From Opisthocomus hoazin (taxonomy: Eukaryota; Chordata; Aves; Opisthocomiformes; Opisthocomidae), in the NCBI RefSeq assembly GCF_030867145.1, contig NC_134434.1:3410001-3474000 (forward strand): a stretch of 64,000 nt of DNA, read 5' to 3'. Both the position numbers and the translations under genes were made by a program. Shown piece by piece: positions 45,572 to 57,324 of the stretch (its first letter is position 1; the number at the start of each line of letters is the position of its first letter). Below the pieces are notes generated by a model. That model ran no database searches. It saw only the letters and a program-made list of their open reading frames with translations, and had not been told where the DNA came from.

Positions 45572-48072
45572 CCATGCCAGTTCCCGGGAAAGGGTTTCAG
45601 TAGCTGCAGGCCCTGTCCATGGTTGAGCGCATCCTTGCTGGGGAAGGTGACTACCAGCCTCAGCCAGGCCTCTTTCAACTGTGGAACACTCCTGAAGAAG
45701 GCTACTCACGTGGGTCTCCGGTTGCAGGGCTGAGGCTGACCCTGCAAAACATAAGGTCCTGCAGGGCCCTGGAAGGGCTCAGCAATCAGCTAAGCCTCGG
45801 CTGGCTGGCTGCCTGTCTGTCCCAGCGACACAGAAAGGACGGGACTCCGATCCCCAGAGTGGCTGGAAGGTGAAGCCCAGAGAAGGACCCTTTCTGCGAT
45901 GGAGAGAAGTGCCGTAGTGTGAAGGGATGAGGGCACGGGGACCATTCTTAGAGGGGGCCAGGTAGCTTGTTGGCGGCCTCAAAACAAAGGAGAAAAGGTC
46001 TTGTTCTGTGGAAATGTGTCAATTCTGAGTCTCAAAACTCTTGTTCTCCAAGTGGGCAGTCAGCCCCAAGGGTGCAAGGTCTAAGTGGCTGAGGAGTAAA
46101 CTGCTAGGCATTTGGCTGAGGGTGCTTTTCACTTGTGGTGGCCTTAGCAGCCCTGGGCAGGACATGTCCTCTTGTGGCTGCAGTGCAAAGCAGAAGGCAT
46201 CTTGCGGAGCAAGCCTGGGCCTGTGCTGTCCGCTTCCTGCCCTCAGGTGTTACCGCACACCTGCTGAGGCAGGTGAATGCATGTGCCCTGTCCCGCTGCC
46301 TCAGCTTTGCTCGGGCGCAGCAAATGCCAGGCTCCTCATGCGGCAGAGGAATGCCTCCCCGCCCTTCCCGCATCCAGCAGCAGGACAGGATGGCAGGCCA
46401 AGGACAAGAGCAGCCCGGCGACGGCACTCACTGCCTGCTGTAGTGGAGCTGTGAGGGGCTGAGTCCTGCTCCTGTGTGGTGGCAGAGGAGGCTACGTGAG
46501 GAGCGGAGTGTCTGTCCTGGCGTCTGCTCCTCTTTCCATCACCTCTCAATTGCCCAAAGGGAGAGCAACCCGTGGCGCTTCTGCTGGGCTGGGCCATGTC
46601 TCAAGGGGCCGCACCTTGGGGCTTTGGGGGCTGGAAGCGACGGGCAGCCTCCTTGCTGCCCTTCAGTTGTGAGCTGTGAGCTGTGGCACTGCGTCGACTC
46701 TTCCAGCAGGATGGCACAACAGCCCCAGAGCATGGCGCTGCTGGAAACGACGGCAGAAGTGAGACAGAGCCATCAGTCCTTTGCAGGAGAAGACAACAGC
46801 CTCCTTCTAGACTCTGCCTCCAAACAGCATGGCCACCCGCGTGACAGCGTGGCCCATCTTCCCAAGCAGCACGGGCAGTCAGAGGCTTGCTCCTGGCAGC
46901 TCTCAGGGCTGGCAGCACACACCTGGCCTTTGAGCTCCTCCCAGGCCTTTCCAGACCGGCACAGTCTCCCCTCGGTCTCGTACGGTAGCAGGGGCACGCT
47001 CTGGTGCCACTGAATGGCCGCAGCCTCAGTCCGCTGCTCTGTCACACGGGTGTGTTCAACAAAGCAGGCTCCCCAGGCCCTGGACACGCAGGGGCGGCAG
47101 CTTTCCTCCGTTTGGTCTCTGCTCCAGAAACGTCCGGGGGTGGCAACATCAGGGCACGTTCGTTCTGCCCTTCTTTGGCTGCTGTTTCACCAAGGAGCTT
47201 GCCAGGATTTCCAGGAGTCAACAAGTGGTTGGGCAAGACGCTAACAGCCATGACAACACTCTACCCAAAGCTGCAGTTCTGCAGGAATGCGGATGTGAGG
47301 TTGCGCCTAGGGTCCCCTGCAGCTCTGAATCCATTTCCCCCAGAGCCCCTGATGCCAGTGCATGGATGATTTGCACCAGGTGGATCCTCAGCACTTTGTC
47401 GTGACTCACAGGTGACTCCGAGGTGGTCTGCTGGTGCCACCTTGCAATTACAGGGCCCCGAATGCCCTGGATGTGCCAATGCGTCCCTGAGCCAGGGAAA
47501 ACAAGCCAGGCCTTCTGGGTCACTGACCTGAACAAGCCACCTGGCAATGATGCAAAGATGCGTGTTGTTTGGGAAGACTGCGCCAAAGCAAACAGGTCCA
47601 CTTGGTGATGGCTCTCTTTCAGGCACGAAGACAACAGCTGAACTGCTGGGCTCCCTTTGCGTGCCTGGAAAGTGTGTGCATCACCGAGGCCCAAGGGGAG
47701 CAGAGATCTGCTACCGGGTACCCTCATCCGCTCCAGCAAAGGCCTCCGTGTCCCCATCCCTGCATGCGACGGGCTTTCACTCCAGACCGCAGGAGAGCCT
47801 TGTTGGACCATCACCTTCCGATCACCCCGAGTCTTCTCTGTTCTCTGTCCCTCAGCGCAACAGCCATCCTGCAGAGGCTTGCCTGATCTCTGAGCAGCTT
47901 TGTAGCCTCAACCCATCAAAGAGAGACCTTTCTGAGCGGGGTGGCCTTCAGGCATGCTCCCCAGGCAAAGTCCTCAGCAAGCGGTGGCCATGTTCCCCAG
48001 GAAGGGCAGGACATGCACAACGCCTACTCGTGGCCTGAATCTGCTGGCAGGCTTCCCCAGCAACTGGAATCA

Positions 48073-48353
48073 GACCTCAAATGAGCATTGGTCTGGGGAA
48101 GAAACAAAATTGCTATCGACAAAATCACTGCAGTGCTGGCCAGGATGAAAAGGGAGCCAAGCATTTCAGGCAAAGGAGGCATGTCTTTCATCTACCAGCA
48201 GAGCTTTGAGGAGCCAAAAGTGCTGTTTCTCAACATGCTTCGTGTTTGTGTCGTTGTTCAGCTCCCCTGGGGCTCTGGGACGCACTATAAAAGTGTGCCC
48301 AGCTCCCAGCTCCTCTATCCTCTCCTCGTGCCTTCCTCTGCTCTGTGAAGTTG
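48073..48353 (+). promoter_or_regulatory. Type B promoter and first exon, gene 10 (inverted)
   Basis: TATAAAAG at 48286-48293; distal GACCTCAAATG at 48073-48083; donor at 48354. Confidence 0.8.
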
Positions 48354-48669
48354 GTGAGTCTCAGTTCATTTTGCCTCTTCTCTCCTCGGTTGGCAGGACA
48401 GACTTTGTGGAGAGGGATGCATGCTATTTTCCTCCCTTGTGCTCGCTGGATGGTCTAGGATGTGAAAGGCGGCGTTGGCTGGGTTCTTTGCCAGCCGCCT
48501 TTCTTTCCAAGGCTCGCGACAAGGGCTGATGATCAGGAAGCAAACAGCCCGATGCCAAGAGGCGGGAGCCTCTTGGTCTGCAGTAGAAGAGCTGGGGGTC
48601 TGAAAGGGCCTGAGAGCTAATGCCCTCTGCTCCCACCCGGTCTTGCAGGGTCGCCACTCTCCGCCAGAC

Positions 48670-48999
48670 ATGTCGTGCTACAGCCCGTGCGCGCCAGCTG
48701 CCTGCGGCCCAGCCCCGCTTGCCAACAGCTGCAACGAGCCGTGCGTCCTCCGGTGCGCCGACTCCAGCGTTACGATCCAGCCCTCGCCAGTCCTGGTGAC
48801 GCTGCCCGGCCCAATCCTCAGCTCCTTCCCTCAGAGCACAGCCGTGGGATCCAGCGCGTCGGCTGCCGTGGGGAGCTCTCTCAGCGCTGCCAGTGTGCCC
48901 ATCGCTTCTGGGGGCTCCCTGGGTCTGGGGGGCTTTGGGTGGTACGGTCTGGGCCGTGGGCTCTGTGGGCCTCTGGGACGGGGCAATCTCTTATGCTGA
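48670..48999 (+). CDS. Feather beta-keratin, gene 10 (type B promoter on plus gene)
   Basis: Identical 109-residue product. Type B intron 48354-48648 (295 bp), unlike plus genes 2, 4, 6, 8 and 12, which are type A. Poly(A) signal 49351-49356. Followed by the inverted T5 spacer. Confidence 0.95.
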   Translation: MSCYSPCAPAACGPAPLANSCNEPCVLRCADSSVTIQPSPVLVTLPGPILSSFPQSTAVGSSASAAVGSSLSAASVPIASGGSLGLGGFGWYGLGRGLCGPLGRGNLLC

Positions 49000-50570
49000 A
49001 GCCCGTGGATTGCCTGCCCGCGGTCGAGCGCCCTGAGCCTCAAGGAAAGCCCTGGAGCCAGCCCTGCGAGCACGGCCGTGGTCTGCAGAGGAGCCGAGCT
49101 CCCAGCGCTCTGCCTGCAGGAAGGAGCCGCTGCTGGCCTTCCTCCTCTTCCCAACGAAGCCTCTCTCTTTCCGCCTCTTGCTCTGCTTTGCCTTATGCGA
49201 CCCTGCAAATGCCTCCTCCTTCCTTCCGTAGCAACGGGTCTAGGTGATGCATGATTGCCGGAGCCTTGAAGGGCAGTTGGATGAGCTTTACTCAGCTTCC
49301 AAACTGCATTGCTTAAGCTCTCGTCGTTTCCATTTTCCTTTGATTTTCTCATTAAAGACATTGGGCATCAGCTTGGCAAGAGAGTTGTGTCTCCTTCTCC
49401 CCTCTTCTCCAAAGCCCTTTAGCTGAGTATCCAAAAGGGTTCCTCCCTTGGTAAAACTACAGGTTTCTCCAGAGTTCCTGGGTTTGAGAGAGCCTCGTCT
49501 CTCCCCGCTGACATCCTGTAGCAATGGGGACGAGGCCAGTGTCTCAGGTGAGAACCAGTGTGGAAGGAGCCCCATTGCTCTTTGGCACACCTTGAAAGCC
49601 ACAAAACAAAGTATGAAGGAAGCCCAGACATTCCTAGAATCACAGAATTGCCCTGATTGTTGGCTGGGCCTGAGGTCGTGGAGCTGTGGCAGCCTGAGCT
49701 CTGCTGGGCTTCTGGGTTCAGCAGCCACCAGCTGGAAAGGGATGCTGCTGGCTGTCCAAACCGCCAAGCTCGCCTGTTGATGAGCAAGAGTTCTGCTCTT
49801 CTTTGCTTCCCTGAGGCTGGCCAGGTGAGATTAAGGCACCGCTGAAGCAGCTGACCTCTCTGCAGCAGGCAGCCCCTTTCTCATCTCTCACAGACCCTCC
49901 CTCTGGATTCAGACCCAGCCGCACTGGCCGTGGGAGCAGTGGTCCCGTTCAGCTGGCTCTCAGGCCTTAGGGATATGCCAGGCTGCCGGAGGGGCGTCTA
50001 GGGGGGTGGGCTCAGCAGCATTCTGAGCTCTCAGGCCCTCAGCCAAGCCCCAGCCTCTTCTTCCTGCATCTTGTCTGCACGCTGGTGTGTCCTGGCATGC
50101 TGCTCACAGCTGCTCACACCATAAGACACGCGGCATCCTCGGGAGTGCCACACTCGTGGGAAGTGTGCCCAGAGGACAGCAGGGCGGGGAGAGCAAGAGG
50201 CCCACGGTTGTGGGGAAGAGGTATCCCAAGGTAATGTCCAGGGTCTGGGAGAGGGAGACCGGTGGTCAGAGAGGCAGAAGTGCAAACGTGTGTAAGAGAG
50301 GGGAGGTCGTGTGGGCAGGATGAGGGAGTCTCCGGGCACCTCTGTGCCTTTCATAACCACGCTGGATTGTCCCAGTCGCTCTGACCCCTGCTACGTTGCT
50401 CCTGACCCCCTGGGACAGCACACCGCTGGGAGGCATGGCTGGCTGCTGGCTGCTGCTGCCTCCACACTGCAGGTCTTCCCTGCAGATCCCTGCCTTGTCA
50501 CAAAGCTGCTTAAGGGCTTGGTGCGTCTGAAATATGACGGCAGGCCGTGAGAGATGGGGTTCTTCCCATA

Positions 50571-50865
50571 CCTGATGGAAGGGCACGAAGAGGGAGACAG
50601 ACTCTTCTCAGCAGTAGCAACTAGCAGCGCAAGAGCAAATGGGCACAAATTAAAATGCATGAAATTGCATCTCCAGCGTGAGGGCGGTCAAACAGTGGAC
50701 CAGATTGCCCAGAGAGGTTCTGCAGTCTCCATCCCTGCAGATACTCAAAACGCAACTGGACTAGGCCCTCAGCAACCAGCTGAAGTAGACCCTGCCGGGG
50801 CAGTTGGCTTGGGCTGAAGGATGTCAGGAGCTCTCTTCCAACCCCAACAATTCCGAGGTTCTGTG
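50571..50865 (+). mobile_element. CR1 LINE 3' end fragment, T5
   Basis: Reverse complement of the 17496-17790 homologue. Confidence 0.85.
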
Positions 50866-50968
50866 TACGGGTAAGGGCAATACCTGCCATAAAGAAAATG
50901 GGACGTGCAATGTTCTGTGATGGAAAAGGGTTTACGCGGAGATTGTTTTTCATTCCTGTCTCTGGCTG

Positions 50969-51163
50969 AGCCTTACTGAAGGCAAGGTGAGCAACATCCA
51001 CTGCTCTTCCCTTGTCCTCCAAGCTAGTCATCTGACTGTAGAGGGCTACCATCTTGCTTAAGCTTGACTTCTCCTTCATAAACCCACGCTTACTTCTCCC
51101 CACCACTTTCCTGTGGCACCTATGTTTGGAAGGTACTTCCAGGAAATGTTTTGCTCTATCATC
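50969..51163 (-). mobile_element. CR1 LINE RT fragment, T5
   Basis: Reverse complement of the 17200-17394 homologue. Confidence 0.85.
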
Positions 51164-51287
51164 TTCCCAGAGGATGGAGGAGAGTCTGGGCATGCGGTGA
51201 GTTCCCTGGATCTTCCTTCTTTCCCTTCTTGTTCCTCTTGACCTCTGAAAGAAACTACTTTGCCCATCGTTGGGCAGACAGACCGAC

Positions 51288-51369
51288 CGACGAGGATGGG
51301 ATTCGAACCCACGCGTGCAGAGCACAATGGATTAGCAGTCCATCGCCTTCACCACTCGGCCACCTCGTC
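51288..51369 (-). tRNA. tRNA-Ser(GCT), copy 5 (opposite strand)
   Basis: Same 82-nt sequence on the minus strand, with the same D-loop variant. Confidence 0.9.
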
Positions 51370-51370
51370 A

Positions 51371-51408
51371 GCATGCTGCTGCTGCTACTGCCGCCATGCC
51401 TGCCACGG

Positions 51409-51461
<53 letters not shown>

Positions 51462-51549
51462 TCTCCTGCTCCTGCAACTGACACGGGTGCCACTGCCGCT
51501 GACACTGCTCCTCAGCTTGCTGCTCCAGCTGCTCCTTCTCCTGCTCCTG
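51371..51549. repeat. GAGCAG-rich minisatellite, T5
   Basis: A long uninterrupted run of CTGCTC hexamers (about 51,411-51,460), with one fewer ~70-bp unit than T1. Confidence 0.85.
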
Positions 51550-52837
51550 GCACATACACCATTTCATACTGTTTGACATTGGAGAGAAGGAGCCGGGCTC
51601 CAGATTTTGCCTTTTGCCACTGCTCCACTTTCCCGACAGCTGGCTGTGCTCCAGGGACCTTTGGGAAACAGGTGCTTGCGTTCACATCAGAAGGTGACTG
51701 AACAGCACAGCCCCATGCTCCTTCCTGGAAGGGAGCACGGGACACTGACCCTGCAGTGGCTTCGCACCTCCAAAGGACTTGACCCTCACTTTGAGATTAA
51801 TTTGCCACCAACCACAGCCCCGTTGCCTTCTGGAAGGATACCACCACCTCACAGGGACAGGATTCACTCCCACTTGACTGGTGCACTTCTCACCAGGACG
51901 CAGCATGTGCCTCAGCCTTGGGCATGTGAACAAGGGGCACTTGCAGATTCAGGACTGTCTCTGGCGCAGGAGCCCACGGCACGAGGGAGGACTGGCCTGG
52001 GAAATGCAATGCTCTGCCAAGCTGCTTCCACACACTGCTGGCATTCACTCCCCATTGTGGCTATGAAAATGTCCTGGGATTCGCTTCCCGCGTCCTAAAC
52101 AAAGACTTCCGTAACAAGGTAGCCACGGCCATCATTGGCTCTCGTTAATCCAGCAGTCTGTTGAGTCCCTGCTGTGATCAATGCAGCATGGTGACATTCA
52201 ACAGAAAACCTGGACTTCCTTCATACTTTGTTTTGTGGCTTTCGAGGTGTTCTGACGAGCAATGGGGCTCCTTCCACACCAGTTGTCACCTGAGACACTG
52301 GCCTCGTCCCCATTGCTACGGGATGTCAGCGGGGAGAGACGAGGCTCTCTCAAACCCAGGAACTCTGGAGAAACCTGTAGTTTTACCAAGGGAGGAACCC
52401 TTTTGGATACTCAGCTAAAGGGCTTTGGAGAAGAGGGGAGAAGGAGACACGACTCTCTTGCCAAGCTGATGCCCAATGTCTTTAATGAGAAAATCAAAGG
52501 AAAATGGAAACGACGAGAGCTTAAGCAATGCAGTTTGGAGGCTGAGTAAAGGTCATCCAACTGCCCTTCAAGGCTCCGGCAATCACGCATCACCTAGAGC
52601 CGTTGCTACGGAAGGAAGGAGGAGGCATTTTCAGGGTCGCATAAGGCAGAACAGAGCAAGAGGCGGAAAGAGAGAGGCTTCGTTGGGAAGAGGAGGAAGG
52701 CCAGCACCGGCTCCTTCCTGCAGGCAGAGCGCTGGGAGCTCGGCTCCTCTGCAGACCACGGCCGTGCTCGCAGGGCTGGCTCCAGGGCTTTCCTCGAGGC
52801 TCAGGGCGCTCGACCGCGAGCAGGCAATGAACGGGCT

Positions 52838-53167
52838 TCAGCATAAGAGATTGCCCCGTCCCAGAGGCCCACAGAGCCCACGGCCCAGACCGTACCACCC
52901 AAAGCCCCCCAGACCCAGGGAGCCCCCAGAAGCGATGGGCACACTGGCAGCGCTGAGAGAGCTCCCCACGGCAGCCGACGCGCTGGATCCCACGGCTGTG
53001 CTCTGAGGGAAGGAGCTGAGGATTGGGCCGGGCAGCGTCACCAGGACTGGCGAGGGCTGGATCGTAACGCTGGAGTCGGCGCACCGGAGGACGCACGGCT
53101 CGTTGCAGCTGTTGGCAAGCGGGGCTGGGCCGCAGGCAGCTGGCGCGCACGGGCTGTAGCACGACAT
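52838..53167 (-). CDS. Feather beta-keratin, gene 11
   Basis: Identical 109-residue product. Several substitutions sit immediately after the stop codon (52,818-52,832), but none within the CDS. Type B intron 53189-53483; poly(A) signal 52486-52481. Confidence 0.95.
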   Translation of the reverse strand: MSCYSPCAPAACGPAPLANSCNEPCVLRCADSSVTIQPSPVLVTLPGPILSSFPQSTAVGSSASAAVGSSLSAASVPIASGGSLGLGGFGWYGLGRGLCGPLGRGNLLC

Positions 53168-53483
53168 GTCTGGCGGAGAGTGGCGACCCTGCAAGACCGG
53201 GTGGGAGCAGAGGGCATTAGCTCTCAGGCCCTTTCAGACCCCCAGCTCTTCTACTGCAGACCAAGAGGCTCCCGCCTCTTGGCATCGGGCTGTTTGCTTC
53301 CTGATCATCAGCCCTTGTCGCGAGCCTTGGAAAGAAAGGCGGCTGGCAAAGAAACCAACCAACGCCGCGTTTCACATCCTAGACCATCCAGCGAGCACAA
53401 GGGAGGAAAACAGCATGCATCCCTCTCCACAAAATCTGTCCTGCCAACCGAGGAGAGAAGAGGCAAAATGAACTGAGACTCAC

Positions 53484-53764
53484 CAACTTCACAGAGCAGA
53501 GGAAGGCACGAGGAGAGGATAGAGGAGCTGGGAGCTGGGCACACTTTTATAGTGCGTCCCAGAGCCCCAGGGGAGCTGAACAACGACACAAACACGAAGC
53601 ATGTTGAGAAACAGCACTTTTGGCTCCTCAAAGCTCTGCTGGTAGATGAAAAACATGCCTCTTTTGCCTGAAATGATTGGCTCCCTTTTCATCCTGGCCA
53701 GCACTGCAGTGATTTTGTCGACAGCAATTTTGTTTCTTCCCCAGACCAATGCTCATTTGAGGTC
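53484..53764 (-). promoter_or_regulatory. Type B promoter and first exon, gene 11
   Basis: TATAAAAG at 53551-53544; distal GACCTCAAATG at 53764-53754. Confidence 0.8.
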
Positions 53765-56265
53765 TGATTCCAGTTGCTGGGGAAGCCTGCCAGCAGAATC
53801 AGGCCACGAGTAGGCGTTGTGCACGTCCTGCCCTCCCTGGGGAACATGACCACTGCTTGCTGAGGACTTTGCCTGGGGAGCATGCCTGAAGGCCACCCCG
53901 CTCATAAAGGTCTCTCTTTGATGGGTTGAGGCTAGAAAGCTGCTCAGAGACCAGGCAACCCTCTGCAGGATGGCTGTTGCGCTGAGGGACAGAGAACAGA
54001 GGAGACTCGGGGTGATCGGAAGGTGATGGTCCAACAAGGCCCTCCTGCGGTCTGGAGTGAAAGCCCGTCGCATGCAGGGATGGGGACACGGAGGCCTTTG
54101 CTGGAGCGGATGAGGCTACCCGGTAGCAGATCTCCGCTGCCCTTGGGCCTCGGTGATGCACACACTTTCCAGGCACGCAAAGGGAGCCCAGCAGTTCAGC
54201 TGTTGTCTTTGTGCCTGAAAGCGAGCCATCACCAAGTGGACCTGTTTGCTTTGGCGCAGTCTTCCCAAACAACACACATCTTTGCATCATTGCCAGGTGG
54301 CTTGTTCAGGTCAGTGACCCAGAAGGCCTGGCTTGTTTTCCCTGGCTCAGGGACGCATTGGCACATCCAGGGCATTCGGGGCCCTGTAATTGCAAGGTGG
54401 CACCAGCAGACCACCTCGGAGTCACCTGTGAGTCACGACAAAGTGCTGAGGATCCACCTGGTGCAAGTGATCCATGCACTGGCATCAGGGGCTCTGGGGG
54501 AAATGGATTCAGAGCTGCAGAGGACCCTAGGCGCAACCTCACGTCCGCATTCCTGCAGAACTGCAGCTTTGGGTAGAGTGTTGTCATGGCTGTTAGCGTC
54601 TTGCCCAACCACTTGTTGACTCCTGGAAATCCTGGCAAGCTCCTTGGTGAAACAGCAGCCAAAGGAGGGCAGAACGAACGTGCCCTGATGTTGCCACCCC
54701 CGGACGTTTCTGGAGCAGAGACCAAACGGAGGAAAGCTGCCGCCCCTGCGTGTCCAGGGCCTGGGGAGCCTGCTTTGTTGAACACACCCGTGTGACAGAG
54801 CAGCGGACTGAGGCTGCGGCCATTCAGTGGCACCAGAGCGTGCCCCTGCTACCGTACGAGACCGAGGGGAGACTGTGCCGGTCTGGAAAGGCCTGGGAGG
54901 AGCTCAAAGGCCAGGTGTGTGCTGCCAGCCCTGAGAGCTGCCAGGAGCAAGCCTCTGACTGCCTGTGCTGCTTGGGAAGATGGGCCACGCTGTCACCCGG
55001 GTGGCCATGCTGTTTGGAGCAAGAGTCTAGAAGGAGGCTGTTGTCTTCTCCTGCAAAGGACTGATGGCTCTGTCTCACTTCTGCCGTCGTTTCCAGCAGC
55101 GCCATGCTCTGGGGCTGTTGTGCCATCCTGCTGGAAGAGTCGACGCAGTGCCACAGCTCACAGCTCACAACTGAAGGGCAGCAAAGAGGCTACCCATCGC
55201 TTCCAGCCCCCAAAGCCCCAAGATGCGGCCCCTTGAGACATGGCCCAGCCCAGCAGAAGCGCCACGGGTTGCTCTCCCTTTGGGCAATTGAGAGGTGATG
55301 GAAAGAGGAGCAGACGCCAGGACAGACACTCCGCTCCTCACGTAGCCTCCTCTGCCACCACACAGGAGCAGGACTCAGCCCCTCACAGCTCCACTACAGC
55401 AGGCAGTGAGTGCCGTCGCCGGGCTGCTCTTGTCCTTGGCCTGCCATCCTGTCCTGCTGCTGGATGCGGGAAGGGCGGGGAGGCATTCCTCTGCCGCATG
55501 AGGAGCCTGGCATTTGCTGCGCCCGAGCAAAGCTGAGGCAGCGGGACAGGGCACATGCATTCACCTGCCTCAGCAGGTGTGCGGTAACACCTGAGGGCAG
55601 GAAGCGGACAGCACAGGCCCAGGCTTGCTCTGCAAGATGCCTTCTGCTTTGCACTGCAGCCACAAGAGGACATGTCCTGCCCAGGGCTACCAAGGCCACC
55701 ACAAGTGAAAAGCACCTTCAGCCAAATGCCTAGCAGTTTACTCCTCAGCCACTTTGACCTTGCACCCTTGGGGCAGACTGCCCACTTGGAGAACGAGAAT
55801 TTTGAGACTCAGAGTTGACACGTTTCCACAGAACAAGACCTTTTCTCCTTTGTTTTGAGGCCGCCAACAAGCTACCTGGCCCCCTCTAAGAATGGTCCCC
55901 GTGCCCCCATCCCTTCACACTACGGCACTTCTCTCCATCGCAGAAAGGGTCCTTCTCTGGGCTTCACCTTCCAACCACTCTGGGGATCGGAGTCCCGTCC
56001 TTTCTGTGTCGCTGGGACAGACAGGCAGCCAGCCAGCCGAGGCTTAGCTGATTGCTGAGCCCTTCCAGGGCCCTGCAGGACCTTATGTTTTGCAGGGTCA
56101 GCCTCAGCCCTGCAACCGGAGACCCACGTGAGTAGCCTTCTTCAGGAGTGCTCCACAGCTGAAAGAGGCCTGGCTGAGGCTGGTAGTCACCTTCCCCAGC
56201 AAGGATGCGCTCAACCATGGACAGGGCCTGCAGCTACTGAAACCCTTTCCCGGGAACTGGCATGG

Positions 56266-56539
56266 GACCTCAAATGACCACGGCTTTGAGCAGCTGACAT
56301 CTACTGCATCACTGTGCTTGCACCCAATAGGGAACTGCAAGCCAGACCTTTCAGATCAAAGAGACAAGTTCTTCATCTCTTGGCTGTGCTTTGCAAGCCT
56401 CAAATTGCTCTTTGTTCACGTGCTTCACAAAGAAGGCGTGTTCCAGGTCTTCTGAGGCGCTGGCTGACCGTATAAAAAGCCTGTGTCACTCCAGGCCCTT
56501 CCATCCACATCTCCTCCCTTGCTCTCCACGGTGAACTTG
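56266..56539 (+). promoter_or_regulatory. Type A promoter and first exon, gene 12
   Basis: TATAAAAA at 56471-56478; distal GACCTCAAATG at 56266-56276; donor at 56540. Confidence 0.8.
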
Positions 56540-56994
56540 GTAAGTCTGAACTCACTCCTTCTCATCCTGCTGGTAGGATGTCTGTCAGGTGAACGGCTTC
56601 CCTTCTGTGCATGGTCCTTCTGGGACTTGGTGCAGGCTTGAAAATACACTGTGCTACCCTCTTCTAGGAGGTGAGTTGGTGAGGGAAGACGGAAGGCTTT
56701 GTTCCCTTCCAACAGGGAGTCAGTTGGGATCTTTTGTAGCAGTGGCTCTGCTGAAGTCCGAGCCTGGATGACCAGTACTGTCTAACGCGTCACCAGGTGC
56801 TTCCTCGCCCATCCACAGTGCAGCAGCGAGCTGCCTTGGTCACCTTTGGCACAGAAGGGAACTTCTGAGGGACATCCAGGCCGACCCAGGCACTGTTGGT
56901 TCTCGGGGGAGCCGAGACGGGGAGCTGAAAGGGCCTGAGAGCTAATGCCCTCTGCTCCCACCCGGTCTTGCAGGGTCGCCACTCTCCGCCAGAC

Positions 56995-57324
56995 ATGTCG
57001 TGCTACAGCCCGTGCGCGCCAGCTGCCTGCGGCCCAGCCCCGCTTGCCAACAGCTGCAACGAGCCGTGCGTCCTCCGGTGCGCCGACTCCAGCGTTACGA
57101 TCCAGCCCTCGCCAGTCCTGGTGACGCTGCCCGGCCCAATCCTCAGCTCCTTCCCTCAGAGCACAGCCGTGGGATCCAGCGCGTCGGCTGCCGTGGGGAG
57201 CTCTCTCAGCGCTGCCAGTGTGCCCATCGCTTCTGGGGGCTCCCTGGGTCTGGGGGGCTTTGGGTGGTACGGTCTGGGCCGTGGGCTCTGTGGGCCTCTG
57301 GGACGGGGCAATCTCTTATGCTGA
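56995..57324 (+). CDS. Feather beta-keratin, gene 12
   Basis: Identical 109-residue product; duplicate of gene 8. Type A intron 56540-56973; poly(A) signal 57676-57681. Confidence 0.95.
   Translation: MSCYSPCAPAACGPAPLANSCNEPCVLRCADSSVTIQPSPVLVTLPGPILSSFPQSTAVGSSASAAVGSSLSAASVPIASGGSLGLGGFGWYGLGRGLCGPLGRGNLLC

Larger units (their letters stand above)
36440..47265. repeat. Large near-identical direct duplication, first copy
   Basis: Matches 53175-64000 at a constant offset of 16,735 bp: gene 7 promoter through H5. I noticed only about a dozen substitutions and no net length change in 10.8 kb. Confidence 0.9.
44913..48599. other. Head-to-head spacer H5, inverted (A left, B right)
   Basis: 3,687 bp, reverse complement of the H1-H4 layout over its whole length, with intact promoters and splice sites. 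No separate gene recognised. Confidence 0.85.
49629..52208. other. Tail-to-tail spacer T5, inverted
   Basis: 2,580 bp, reverse complement of the other T spacers. It begins with the CR1-like tail side and ends with the CAACAGAAAA side; tRNA and CR1 pieces are on the opposite strands. Confidence 0.85.
53238..56924. other. Head-to-head spacer H6 (B left, A right)
   Basis: 3,687 bp. A copy of H4 with short H3-like patches near 54,276 and about 54,880-55,023. Confidence 0.7.
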
